64,000 bases of DNA from DASSFG01 sp035547915 (GCA_035547915.1 DASZTS010000121.1:62001-126000), one strand, 5' to 3'; positions 26,287 to 34,893 are shown, numbered from the stretch's first letter. The notes: generated by a model not told the origin, from the sequence alone. Translations and numbers: made by a program.

Positions 26287-26633
26287 AGGTCTTTTCTCCC
26301 GGTGCGACGCTTACCCGCTTCCTGCGCTGTCGCTGCTCATTCTTCGTGTGAACGTGAATTGTTTCCGTGTGCCATCTCAATTCTCGCTTTCTTTCGCGGC
26401 CGATCCATCGGGATAAGCTCGCTCGGCGACGTCAGCCCTTTGCGGGCAGATTGATAGGGCAGACACCTAGGTACCCATAGGGGAATTTCCTATGAGGCGA
26501 ACGCGTGCAGCGGTCGCGAAAAGCCGCAGGCGATACGAGCCCTCCTTGAGCGGTCCGACGGCAGCGGGCCAACGTCGTTTATCTCTGGTAAAATGAGACA
26601 AAACGGTCTAGCGCTGCCGGAGGCGACCAAAAC
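26287..26633. other. Intergenic region, 347 bases, with a palindrome
   Basis: Divergent promoter region between the Trp-rich secreted protein and the response regulator. At 26474-26493, CATAGG-GGAATTT-CCTATG is a 6+6 inverted repeat, preceded by CCTAGGTACC. No gene is visible. Confidence 0.5.
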
Positions 26634-27278
26634 TTGGCGACTCGCATTCTTATCGTCGACGATCATCCGCTCGTGCGTCAGGGGCTGATCGGACTGCTGT
26701 CGACGGAACACGACTTCGAGATCTGTGGCGAAGCAAGCGGGGTGGCCGAAGCGCGAGAACTGGCGGCGCAGACCCGGCCCGACGTCGCCATCATCGATCT
26801 GACTCTGAAGGACGGCAACGGAATCGAGCTGATCAAGGAGTTGCACGCCCGGTCGACTCACACCAAGCTTCTCGTCCTGACGATGCATGATGAGTCGCTG
26901 TTCGCGGAGCGCGCCTTACGTGCCGGTGCGGTAGGTTACGTGAGTAAGCACGAAGCCAGCCGGACGATCGTCAAGGCCGTCCGAGCGGTGCTGGCCGGGA
27001 ACTTGTACCTGAGCCAGCGCATGACCGAGCGAATGGTGCAACGGGCGGTGGGCACGAGCGCGCCAGCCGGTTCGCCCTTGGAGCAGTTGACCGACCGCGA
27101 AATCGAAGTCTTCGAGATGATCGGCCAAGGCCTGACGAGCCGAGAGATCGCCGAGCGACTCGACCTCAGCCCGAAGACGGTCGAAACACACCGCGAACAC
27201 CTGAAAGAGAAGCTCGGTCTGAAAAACGCGAGCGAACTGACCAAGCACGCGGTCCAATGGGTGCTCGAGAGCCATTGA
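26634..27278 (+). CDS. NarL/FixJ-family response regulator
   Basis: A 214-residue two-component regulator starting at TTG 26634, preceded by CCGGAGGCG. The receiver domain has Asp9/Asp10, phosphoacceptor Asp55 (VAIIDLTLKDG), Thr83 and Lys105. The GerE/LuxR helix-turn-helix is at about 150-208 (LTDREIEVFEMIGQGLTSREIAERLDLSPKTVETHREHLKEKL). All key residues are present. The histidine kinase follows 48 bases downstream and is the obvious partner. Confidence 0.95.
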   Translation: MATRILIVDDHPLVRQGLIGLLSTEHDFEICGEASGVAEARELAAQTRPDVAIIDLTLKDGNGIELIKELHARSTHTKLLVLTMHDESLFAERALRAGAVGYVSKHEASRTIVKAVRAVLAGNLYLSQRMTERMVQRAVGTSAPAGSPLEQLTDREIEVFEMIGQGLTSREIAERLDLSPKTVETHREHLKEKLGLKNASELTKHAVQWVLESH

Positions 27279-27326
27279 CTCGGCTGACCGGGCTCGCGCG
27301 CGGAGAACCATCAGGAACGAACGCCC

Positions 27327-29039
27327 ATGAACGAACGCCGCGCATGGTCCTTTTCCGCTGCCACCACGGCCGGACTCGGTCTCGTCGTTCTGATCCTGAT
27401 CGGGAACACGCTGGTTTCGGAATGGAATACCAAGCGTTTGGTGGAGAACGAGCATCGTGTCGCCCAGACACAAAAGGTGCTGACCACGCTCCAAGAATTG
27501 CTGGCGAGCGAGATGGAGGCGCTGGCCGCGGAGCGCGGGTTCGTGATCACCGACCGCCACGACTACTTGCAACAATACCGCCACGCGGTGGGCCGAGTCG
27601 ACGGATCGATGGCGAGCCTCGTGGCGCTTGCGGCGGACGATCGTTGGCAACAGGAACGGGTCGCCGCGTTACAAAAGCTCGTCGATCTGCGTCTGGAGGA
27701 CCTGCACCGGGTGATCGCGGCGCAAGAGACGGGCGGCATCGAGGCGGCTCGCCAAGGCGTCCTGACCAATCACTCCAGCGGATTGATGGACAGGATTCAC
27801 GCCCTCGTCGTCGAGATGCACGACCACGAGCGTGAACTGCTCGTCGAACGGGCCGCGGAATCGCAGCATAGCGCGCGGCTGACGACCGTCACCAATCAGA
27901 TCGGAGCGATCTTGGGCATCGCGATGGTGGCCTTGGCTTTTCACCTCGTCCGCCGCGATCTGCTTCATCGCCAGCGGGCCGACGACGCCGTGCGCCAACT
28001 GGCCGCCATCGTCGAATCGTCGGACGACGCCGTGATCAGCACGACGCTGGACGGCAAGATCACCAGTTGGAACGCGGGCGCGGCGCGCGTCTACGGCTAT
28101 ACCGCCACCGAAGCGATGGGCCGCCCCATCGTCATGCTCTGTCCACCCGAACGAGCCGACGAGGTCATGCAGCATCTGCATCGTGTCTCCCGCGGCGAGC
28201 GCGTCGAACATTTCGTAACGCGCCGCGTGCGAAGCGATGGCGCCCCGATCGATGTCTCGCTGAGTATCTCCCCCGTCAAGGATGCCGTCGGTCAGGTGAT
28301 CGGCGCCGCCGCCATCGCGCGCGACGTCACCGATACCAAAGCGTTGCAGCGTGAGGTACTGGCCGTGGCGGGCGACGAGCAACGCCGCATCGGACAGGAT
28401 CTGCACGACGGCACAGGCCAAGAATTGACCGGTCTGGCGATGCTTGGTCAGCGTCTTGCCGAGGCACTGGCGGCCAAGCGATCGCCCGAAGCCGAATTGG
28501 CGGCCAAGATTGTCGATGGCCTGGAGCAGGCGCTGGGGCATGTGCGCGCCCTCTCGAAAGGGCTGGTACCCGTCGAGGTCGATGCCGAGGGGCTGATGGC
28601 CGCGCTGGCCGATCTGGTGGCCCGCGCGAACGAGTTGCATGGAGTTCGCTGCACGTTCGAATGTCGGCAACCGGTACGAGTCGTCGACAATCAAACGGCA
28701 ACCCATCTCTATCGCATGTCGCAAGAGGCGCTGGCAAACGCGCTCAAGCACGGCAAACCGACGCAAATCGCCGTCAGCCTACGGGCCGACGACGACCTGG
28801 TGACGCTCGAGATCGCCGACAACGGAAGGGGGCTGCCCGAAGGGCCACGTGCGACCACGGGCATGGGACTGCGCATCATGCAATACCGGGCCGAGTTGAT
28901 CGGCGCTTCGCTGGCGATCAAGCCCAACCAACCCTCCGGCATGCGCATCGTCTGCGCCCTCAATCAGAAACAAGCGGCGGCCGAGGCCAGCGGCACGAAT
29001 CTGGGACTGGCCCTCGCGGAAACATCGCCAACCGCCTGA
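27327..29039 (+). CDS. CHASE3-PAS sensor histidine kinase (HisKA_3 type)
   Basis: A 570-residue membrane kinase. TM1 is at about 14-31, a helical CHASE3-like extracellular sensor at 35-185 (LLASEMEALAAERGFVITDRHDYLQQY), TM2 at 190-207, a PAS domain at 222-335 (VESSDDAVISTTLDGKITSWNAGAARVYGYTATEAMGR), the HisKA_3 box with His360 (EQRRIGQDLHDGTGQEL), and a HATPase domain with the N box (QEALANALKHG) and G boxes (DNGRGLP, GMGLRIM). It should phosphorylate the adjacent NarL-type regulator. The signal is unknown. A solo repeat end begins at the stop codon. Confidence 0.95.
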   Translation: MNERRAWSFSAATTAGLGLVVLILIGNTLVSEWNTKRLVENEHRVAQTQKVLTTLQELLASEMEALAAERGFVITDRHDYLQQYRHAVGRVDGSMASLVALAADDRWQQERVAALQKLVDLRLEDLHRVIAAQETGGIEAARQGVLTNHSSGLMDRIHALVVEMHDHERELLVERAAESQHSARLTTVTNQIGAILGIAMVALAFHLVRRDLLHRQRADDAVRQLAAIVESSDDAVISTTLDGKITSWNAGAARVYGYTATEAMGRPIVMLCPPERADEVMQHLHRVSRGERVEHFVTRRVRSDGAPIDVSLSISPVKDAVGQVIGAAAIARDVTDTKALQREVLAVAGDEQRRIGQDLHDGTGQELTGLAMLGQRLAEALAAKRSPEAELAAKIVDGLEQALGHVRALSKGLVPVEVDAEGLMAALADLVARANELHGVRCTFECRQPVRVVDNQTATHLYRMSQEALANALKHGKPTQIAVSLRADDDLVTLEIADNGRGLPEGPRATTGMGLRIMQYRAELIGASLAIKPNQPSGMRIVCALNQKQAAAEASGTNLGLALAETSPTA

Positions 29040-29061
29040 GAGCGGCCGACAAAACCGGGAA
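29039..29061 (+). repeat. Solo end of the dispersed hairpin repeat
   Basis: AGAGCGGCCGACAAAACCGGGA overlaps the last base of the kinase stop codon. The hairpin core and opposite end are missing. Confidence 0.55.
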
Positions 29062-29074
29062 CCGCGGCTCAGAC

Positions 29075-29689
29075 TCACGTAGTACTGACCGACCGCAGAG
29101 CGCGGGCCCAACGTCTCGAGTTTTCGTGAACACGGCGGATGAACTGGCACTCCAGCAGGTAACCGGCCGGCGCGGACGAACGCTGCGACACCTCTTTCAT
29201 GACCCGCGCCAGCATGAAAATCATCTCGTCGTCTGTGCCGAGCGCGACGACCACCGTCTCGGTCGCCGACGGAGAATCGCTGTAGTAGGAAACTCCGTTT
29301 CCGAAGAGCTCGTAACACTCGACCGGCGCGAAGTCGTCCGCCGTGGGAAGCCGACCATCCACGCACGGAGCCGCCCACTGCTGCTGCTGATAGGAGAACC
29401 GGATCGCGGAGCCTTGCGATGCCGCGCCTTGGGCCGCGCGGAGGCGGAACGATTCCGGCGCGAGTGCGAGCACGGCCTTGAGGGCGTCGTCCGGCAGGCT
29501 CGCCTCTTCGGCGACTTCGAGGCCGTCGGCCTGCCGTGTAACGCGGGCGATCTCGCCCCGCGCTTGCTCCATCTTCGGCGGCGTGGCGCGACGCTGGTTG
29601 GCGCGACGCGCGGCGAACCAGATACACGCGCCTACGATCCCGCAGAGCCAGATCGCGCCGACCGAAATCAACAAAAAATAGGTGTGCAT
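29075..29689 (-). CDS. Hypothetical membrane-anchored protein
   Basis: A 204-residue protein from ATG 29689: one N-terminal helix (YFLLISVGAIWLCGIVGACIWF), an Arg-rich stop-transfer (AARRANQRR), and a soluble domain of about 170 residues with no recognised motif. The frame is open further upstream, but the first helix starts right after this Met. Convergent with the kinase gene. Function unknown. Confidence 0.6.
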   Translation of the reverse strand: MHTYFLLISVGAIWLCGIVGACIWFAARRANQRRATPPKMEQARGEIARVTRQADGLEVAEEASLPDDALKAVLALAPESFRLRAAQGAASQGSAIRFSYQQQQWAAPCVDGRLPTADDFAPVECYELFGNGVSYYSDSPSATETVVVALGTDDEMIFMLARVMKEVSQRSSAPAGYLLECQFIRRVHENSRRWARALRSVSTT

Positions 29690-29860
29690 GGGATGGCCCC
29701 GGGTCAACCACCCATAGCTAGCTCGCGCCGAGCGACCTGTCAAAACCAGGATGACGGGCGTATCGATTAGTCGGGCGAGGCTAGCTCCCCCTTGTGAACG
29801 CCACCCCGCCGCCGGTATGGAATTGATACCGGCACGGCGCCCAGATCTCGCGACCGCGGC

Positions 29861-30859
29861 TCAGCCGCCGGGCGTCAACACGATCTTGCCGGCGAGCGTG
29901 CCCGCCTTGTGGAGCGTGTTCTCTTCTTGCAGCTTATGGGCCTCTGCCGCGCGCGAAAGGGGCAACACCCGATCGATGCGGGGTTTCAATCTACCCTCCG
30001 CCAGCCAGCGGTTGATGTCGGTCGCCCCCCGCTGTTGCTCATCGGCCGGGGCATTGAACATGGCGAATCCGTGGATCGAGCAATCTCTGGTGTAGAAAGG
30101 GCCGACCGGGAAGACCGGACGCGCGTCGCGGCCGGCCATCAGTACCATCCGCCCGCGCTGCGCGAGCAGCGGTACGGTACGCTCGAAGCTCGGTTCACGC
30201 AGTGTCTCCCACCATACGTCGACCCCGCCGGGAGCGGCCTGACGGATAGCCGCATCGACATCGTCCGTCTTGTAGTCGAGGGCCACGTCGGCGCCGAGCT
30301 GGCGAGCCGCCGCCACTTTCTCGGCCGAACCGGCCGTCGTGATCACCCGTGCGCCGATCGCCTTGGCCATCTGTACCACGGTCGAGCCGACGCCTCCGGT
30401 GCCGCCGTTGATGAAGAGCGTCTCGCCCGCCGCCAGGCGTGCACAGCGCACGAGACCGATGTGCGCCGTGATGCCCACCAAGGCCACGGCCGCGGCGTCC
30501 TCGTCGCTCACATTGTCTGGGATGGGATAGAGCCAACGCTCCTCGATGGCGGCAAATTCCGCGAACGTTCCCTGCCGGCCCAGCAATCCCTGGTTGCTCC
30601 CCCAAACGCGCGTTCCCGGCGGATAACGCTTGGCCTCCGGCCCCGAGCGTTCGACCACACCGGCGAAATCGCAACCCACGATGAACGGCAACGGCAGTTC
30701 CATTTTGACGGCGCCGGCGCGGATGTACGTATCGATCGGATTGACGGCCACGGCCTTGACGCGCACCAGCACGCGCGAGCCAGCCACCTCGGGCGTCGGC
30801 AGATCGCCGTACTGAATGTTCTCGGCGGGTCCCGTCTGCTTGATATAGGCTGCCTTCAT
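29861..30859 (-). CDS. Zinc-type alcohol dehydrogenase-like NADPH:quinone reductase
   Basis: A 332-residue MDR-superfamily oxidoreductase starting at ATG 30859 (MKAAYIKQTGPAENIQYGDLP). Visible: the GroES-like N-terminus (FIVGCDFAGVVERSG), NADPH-binding INGGTGGVGSTVVQMAKAIGARVI, and VALDYKTDDVDAAI. The zinc ligands of true alcohol dehydrogenases are absent, as in the zeta-crystallin/QOR group, so it is a probable quinone or enone reductase. The longer frame to 30979 is not supported. Confidence 0.9.
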   Translation of the reverse strand: MKAAYIKQTGPAENIQYGDLPTPEVAGSRVLVRVKAVAVNPIDTYIRAGAVKMELPLPFIVGCDFAGVVERSGPEAKRYPPGTRVWGSNQGLLGRQGTFAEFAAIEERWLYPIPDNVSDEDAAAVALVGITAHIGLVRCARLAAGETLFINGGTGGVGSTVVQMAKAIGARVITTAGSAEKVAAARQLGADVALDYKTDDVDAAIRQAAPGGVDVWWETLREPSFERTVPLLAQRGRMVLMAGRDARPVFPVGPFYTRDCSIHGFAMFNAPADEQQRGATDINRWLAEGRLKPRIDRVLPLSRAAEAHKLQEENTLHKAGTLAGKIVLTPGG

Positions 30860-30943
30860 CGCTGTCAGATCCCTGAGAATGTCGGTTACTCGCGCCGAGT
30901 ATATCGTCTGCCCGAAAATTGAGGTAGCGCCTGCGATGCAAGG

Positions 30944-30993
30944 TGGTGTCCCAGCATGTGCGTTGCGGCCGACGGTCAAGCGTAAACCGGAAA
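30944..30993. repeat. Repeat family 2, diverged partial copy
   Basis: TGGTGTCCCAGCATGTGCGT and CGGTCAAGCGTAAACC align in order with copies A and B, but the downstream hairpin part is lost or replaced. It lies 85 bases upstream of the quinone reductase start. Confidence 0.5.
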
Positions 30994-31114
30994 GAGTAGT
31001 CGGTTTTTATTGCGGTGCTCGGAAAATGGGCAGAATCGGGGATGGCCGCCGGGTGCTACAGGTGAAGTCTTGCGAGGCGGAAAGGCCCAACCGTGGGGGA
31101 CAAAGTCGCCATCA

Positions 31115-31177
31115 TCATAGACCAGCCATCAGGAGCGCAACGACTACGGCACCAACGCCCAGAACGGTCCTCTTCAT
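31115..31177 (-). CDS. Candidate 20-residue hydrophobic peptide
   Basis: MKRTVLGVGAVVVALLMAGL, a single membrane helix with a positive N-terminus, stopping at TGA. A perfect AAGGAGG lies six bases before the ATG (TTCC-A spacing), the best Shine-Dalgarno sequence in this part of the window. It may be a real membrane peptide, or the start of a longer exported protein lost by frameshift, since the peptide resembles a bare signal sequence. Confidence 0.4.
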   Translation of the reverse strand: MKRTVLGVGAVVVALLMAGL

Positions 31178-31517
31178 TGGAATCCTCCTTGGGGCAGGCC
31201 AAAGTCACGCGCTATGGGCGTGGTTGATTACTGTACAAAATCCGCAATCTGCCATCGATGTAACCGCCTGTCAAAAAGGAGCTTATCGAGTGCTGTTGAC
31301 GAGTCGTGTGCACGACTGTATTTCAAAGAAATACCGTCGTGGGCGCCAAACCGTTTTTGCGCACTATTCAACGGAGTTGGCCGACCTAGAATAAAGCGAA
31401 GAATGGAACGCCGACCGTTGAATCGATCGTGGCCGGCCATTATGGATGCTACCAGCCACGCTGGGAACCGCTGGCCGCACCGATGCGCGGCTTTTATTTT
31501 GCGCCGAGGGATACCAG
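31178..31517. other. Region upstream of the toxin-antitoxin-like pair
   Basis: 340 bases without a convincing gene. It holds a candidate promoter-operator at 31296-31324 and is AT-richer than its surroundings. Confidence 0.5.
31296..31324 (+). promoter_or_regulatory. Candidate promoter with palindromic operator
   Basis: TTGACG (-35, 31296-31301) and TATTTC (weak -10, 31319-31324) are 17 bases apart. The spacer holds AGTCGTG-TG-CACGACT (31302-31317), a perfect 7+7 inverted repeat, the arrangement expected for an autorepressed promoter. The pair it could control starts 194 bases downstream. Confidence 0.35.
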
Positions 31518-32060
31518 ATGTGCCAAGCACTGCAAGAACTCGACATCAAGTCGCGTGCGGCCGAGTCGATCGTAGACGATTGGCAGGGTCCAATCGTCTA
31601 CGAAGCTGAAACCACAACCAAAGCAGTTCAGCCATCCGCACATTTCGTTCGCTTGTGCTGGCCGATTAACCAGCTAGTCGGGCTCCTTCTTACCGGTGTG
31701 GAGTGTGCGCGCCGGGTGCGCGAAGAGTGCGACAAAATCAACAAAAACGAAGCCGCTGAGGAGGGCGAAGCCGAAAAGGCAATAGCGATCACCCGGACGG
31801 CTGTTGATTCAATGAATAGGCTCACAAAGGCCATCCGGATTGCCCTTTCCATTATCGACATGCTGAAGAGCCAAGGGCTACAAGTCAACCGCGCTGAGGA
31901 GCTGGAAGGCTGCCCCGCCGTTCTCTCTCTGATAATCGAGGATCTAGAACGGTTTGCAGAGGAGATTGGCTGGGAAGATGTAAATAAACGCGCTCTTCCA
32001 TTGAGCGATTTCAAGGCTCTCGCTGCACACCTCGTCGAAACTGGGAAGGCGACAGCCTAG
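31518..32060 (+). CDS. Putative antitoxin-like partner of a PemK/MazF-type toxin
   Basis: A 180-residue soluble protein I cannot assign to a family. ATG 31518 has GAGGGA upstream and is preferred over ATG 31446. It is helical, acidic in the middle (ECDKINKNEAAEEGEAEKAI), with repeated amphipathic helices (AVDSMNRLTKAIRIALSIIDMLKSQG; LSLIIEDLERFAEEIGWEDV). It is followed after 7 bases by the PemK/MazF-like gene, which is the usual place for an antitoxin. It is about twice the size of MazE or PemI and shows no AbrB or ribbon-helix-helix motif, so the role as antitoxin is inferred from position only. Confidence 0.55.
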   Translation: MCQALQELDIKSRAAESIVDDWQGPIVYEAETTTKAVQPSAHFVRLCWPINQLVGLLLTGVECARRVREECDKINKNEAAEEGEAEKAIAITRTAVDSMNRLTKAIRIALSIIDMLKSQGLQVNRAEELEGCPAVLSLIIEDLERFAEEIGWEDVNKRALPLSDFKALAAHLVETGKATA

Positions 32061-32067
32061 CCAAGCG

Positions 32068-32460
32068 GTGCCACCTCGCCTGCAAATCGGCACAATCATA
32101 TTGGCCGACGTAAATGAGCCGGGAGGAATTCCGGCTGGTCAGCACCCGGCCGTCATCGTAAGTCCGCAGGAAGAAATTGATGCTGGCGAGGAGTTGGCTG
32201 TTGTCGTCTGTTCGACTAATTTCAGCCTGCCATTACAAGCGGGATGGTTCTCCATTCCCACGATGCCGGGTCCGGACGGTCACCCCGTGACGGGGCTTAA
32301 TGAAGCATGTGTTGCAAAAGCGACCTGGCCAGACGTTGTCCTCAAGAGCGATATCAAAAGAGTCTTTGGTCGGGTGCCAATGTCGATATGTCGACAAATC
32401 GTAAATTGGCTTGCAGAAGAGAACGCTAAGCGACTTCGGAAACAGCGCGAACGTTCTTGA
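32068..32460 (+). CDS. PemK/MazF-like toxin family protein
   Basis: A 130-residue protein beginning at GTG 32068, 7 bases after the preceding stop. It opens LQIGTIILADVNEPGGIPAGQHPAVIVSP, the MazF/PemK pattern (G-x-I/V-x-x-A/V-D-x-x, G-x-x-x-A-G-x-x-P-A-V-I/V-V-S), followed by the beta strand LAVVVCSTNF with its Ser/Thr, GLNEACVAKATWPDVV, and a GRV motif (FGRVPMSICRQI) matching the usual G-R/K-L near the end. MazF/PemK proteins are mRNA endoribonucleases. Key features look intact, so activity is plausible. Confidence 0.78.
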   Translation: MPPRLQIGTIILADVNEPGGIPAGQHPAVIVSPQEEIDAGEELAVVVCSTNFSLPLQAGWFSIPTMPGPDGHPVTGLNEACVAKATWPDVVLKSDIKRVFGRVPMSICRQIVNWLAEENAKRLRKQRERS

Positions 32461-32778
32461 GTATCGAGCGTCTTGCCTTGCCAGCGGTTTCTCGACCAAC
32501 TCATGCGGGGGCGCAGGCGCGCGTTTGCAACGCGGCGACTGGCGCTACGGAAGCAGAGTCCATGCCGCGCTCTCGCGGCGGTAAACGCCCGCTTGCGGCG
32601 AGATCGATCAAGATCGATCAAGTAGGTGGAGCGGTTTCGGCGTGCGACCCGCCATAGCCATGAATGGTGGGCGCCAAAATTATGTGAGGCACTGGAAAAA
32701 CACGCTTGTTCCGGCCATGCTAGTGTCGCCCGAGTGCACGTAGCGCGTCGGGCGGCCATCCTCGCGGGCGAACATTTC
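32461..32778. other. Intergenic region, 318 bases
   Basis: Nothing convincing. A 10-base tandem (GATCGATCAA twice, around 32601-32621) is the only structure; open frames here lack ribosome sites and coding character. Confidence 0.55.
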
Positions 32779-33681
32779 ATGGCGATCGAATTCCCTTGTG
32801 CCCAATGCGGCAAGTTATTGCGCGTCGGTGACGACGCGGCCGGCAAACAGGCCCGCTGCCCCTCTTGCGGCACAGTTCAGGCGATCCCGTTTGGTTCAGC
32901 CGGCGCGTCTTCTCCGGCACCACGAAGCGAAGACCCCTTCGGAGGCTACTCGCTACAACCCGCCGGCGACCCTACAAATCCGTATGCGGCCCCCACCTCC
33001 TTACCTGGGTTACAGTCGCCATTCCCCGCCACCGAGTATTGGGGACCGCGCAGTGGCCCGCCGTGGGAACGCGATGGCGCTTCGGTAAATTCCTTTTTCG
33101 CCACCCTGAAGCAAGCCTACTCGACGCCTGGGTTATTGTTTCGCGAGATGCGCCGCGACGGGGGACTCATAGCGCCTCTCTGGTTCTCGATCGTCGGCGG
33201 ATGGATCGGTATGGCTGGGATGATTTGCTGCCAAGCCGGCCTGCAAGTCTTAGCACTGCAAGCGGGCATCAATCAACCCGGCGGTCCTCCACCCATGGCA
33301 CCCGCGGTTGTGTTAGCGATCTACGGGGGCTTTCTGATTTTGGCACCCGCGGGTATTGCCCTTCAGTCGTTGATCTCTTCCGCAATTTTTCATCTCTGCC
33401 TGATGATGGTCGGTGGCGCGAATCAATCGTTCGAAACGACGTTTCGCGTCGTGAGTTACAGTTCCGGTTGCGCTGGACTGCTGTCGCTCATTCCCCTTTG
33501 TGGCCCTTATATACAAGGGATCTTCGCCTTGGTTTTGATGGGCATGGGATTCGCCTACGCGCATGAAACGTCCGGAGGCAAAGCTACCTTCGCTGTGCTA
33601 TTGCCGGTCATTGTTTGCTGCGGCGCGATGGCGGTGCTCTATGCGATATTCATCGGCGCCCTGATCGCCAATATGCGTTGA
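32779..33681 (+). CDS. Zinc-ribbon YIP1-family membrane protein
   Basis: A 300-residue protein from ATG 32779. A zinc ribbon at residues 6-32 (CAQCGKLLRVGDDAAGKQARCPSCG) is followed by a Pro/Ser-rich linker with TNPYAAPTS and a C-terminal Yip1-like domain with five to six hydrophobic segments (LWFSIVGGWIGMAGMICCQA, VVLAIYGGFLILAPAGIALQ, AIFHLCLMMVGG, VSYSSGCAGLLSLIPLCGPYIQGIFALVLMGMGFAYAHE, FAVLLPVIVCC). Bacterial YIP1 proteins are of unknown function. The frame extends upstream to 32626 but starts more naturally here. Confidence 0.85.
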   Translation: MAIEFPCAQCGKLLRVGDDAAGKQARCPSCGTVQAIPFGSAGASSPAPRSEDPFGGYSLQPAGDPTNPYAAPTSLPGLQSPFPATEYWGPRSGPPWERDGASVNSFFATLKQAYSTPGLLFREMRRDGGLIAPLWFSIVGGWIGMAGMICCQAGLQVLALQAGINQPGGPPPMAPAVVLAIYGGFLILAPAGIALQSLISSAIFHLCLMMVGGANQSFETTFRVVSYSSGCAGLLSLIPLCGPYIQGIFALVLMGMGFAYAHETSGGKATFAVLLPVIVCCGAMAVLYAIFIGALIANMR

Positions 33682-33754
33682 GCGGGCAAAGCGATAACCG
33701 CGTACCGTCGGAGTGACCGTTTGGGTTCGTGGCGCGGCAGGGGTGCTCCGCGAG

Positions 33755-34885
33755 CTACTTCCGTTGCATCGCTTCGATCGGCCGAAGGCTGGCGCCCCAA
33801 TAAGCCGGATAGGCCGCCCCGACCAGCCCCATCAAGAGCGCAATCCCGAAACCTTGCAACACCACCAGCGGATCGACGGTCCCTTCGATCAGGCCAGACA
33901 TGGCGCGCACGTGTCCCAACAGTTTTGGCAGAGCCAGGCCCAGGGCCGAGCCCAACACGGCGCCCGTCAGCGCCAGCAATGCCGATTCGGCCAAGATCGT
34001 TCGCACCACGCGCCGCCGCGGCCACCCCAAGGCCCTTAAGAGCCCGAATTCGCGCGTGCGTTCGTAGACCGACATGGCCATCGTATTGAGCACCCCGATG
34101 CCGCCCAGCACCATGGCCACGGTCGACGTGACCCAGGCCATGGCCCGAGCGACGCGAATCTGCGTGATGCTCGCCACGAACTCGCCCGTGGCCAAGACCG
34201 ACAGGCCGCCGGGATCGAGGGCCTCGATCTCTCGTTTCAGCCGTTCGATGGTCTCGCGGTCGGAGCCCGGCTCGGCATGCACGGTGATACCCGACACTTC
34301 GTGCGGGCGGTCGGTCAACCGCTGCAACACGGCCAGCGGCACGGCGGCCGAGCCGTTTTCATAGATGTTCGTGCTCTCGAAGATGCCGATGACCGAGAAC
34401 TTCCGGCCATATAGATCGACCTCGTCGCCGACCTTCTTACCGAGGTTGCCCGCCAGCACTTTGCCCAGCATGACCGCTTCGTCGTCGCTCTCGTCAAACG
34501 CACGCCCCGATAGGATCTTGAGGTCGTCGAATACGGGACTGTCGGGCGGCCAGCCGTTGATGAGTACCACGAACAGGTCGGCCTCCTCGAACGACACCAC
34601 GTCGACCAGGCCACCGATGGTGCGGTAGACACCGGGCAGTTCGCGGATGCGGTCCGCGAATCGCTCGTCCATCTCGTTGCCGAGTTGCTGCGTGCGGCCC
34701 GATCGCTGCACCACCAGATCGACGCCGCGCGTGGCATATAGGTTGAGGTACGACCGCTCGAAACCGCTGGAGATACCCACCAGCGAAACGGTGGCCGCCA
34801 CCGCCAAGCCGATGCCGACCGCCGTGAACGACGAACGGGCCGGCTGCCGCAGCAAACTCTTGATGACGAAGGTGACAAACCACAT
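33755..34885 (-). CDS. FtsX/MacB-type ABC transporter permease
   Basis: A 376-residue permease of the FtsX/MacB/LolC class. TM1 is at about 18-40 (FTAVGIGLAVAATVSLVGI), a periplasmic MacB_PCD-like domain at 45-250 (DDEAVMLGKVLAGNLGKKVGDEVDLYGRKFSVIGIFES), and the FtsX C-terminal core with three helices (VTSTVAMVLGGIGVLNTMAMSVYERTREFGLLRALGW; ALLALTGAVLGSALG; FGIALLMGLVGAAYPAYWGASLRPIEA). It is the third gene of a minus-strand operon. No ATP-binding subunit is encoded in the neighbourhood. Confidence 0.92.
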   Translation of the reverse strand: MWFVTFVIKSLLRQPARSSFTAVGIGLAVAATVSLVGISSGFERSYLNLYATRGVDLVVQRSGRTQQLGNEMDERFADRIRELPGVYRTIGGLVDVVSFEEADLFVVLINGWPPDSPVFDDLKILSGRAFDESDDEAVMLGKVLAGNLGKKVGDEVDLYGRKFSVIGIFESTNIYENGSAAVPLAVLQRLTDRPHEVSGITVHAEPGSDRETIERLKREIEALDPGGLSVLATGEFVASITQIRVARAMAWVTSTVAMVLGGIGVLNTMAMSVYERTREFGLLRALGWPRRRVVRTILAESALLALTGAVLGSALGLALPKLLGHVRAMSGLIEGTVDPLVVLQGFGIALLMGLVGAAYPAYWGASLRPIEAMQRK

Positions 34886-34893
34886 GCTAGCGC

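Noticed and set aside
32457..32657. Third gene of the toxin-antitoxin-like operon (TTG start overlapping the toxin stop)
   Set aside because: No ribosome site, no recognisable domain and composition unlike real genes here; the overlap alone is not enough.
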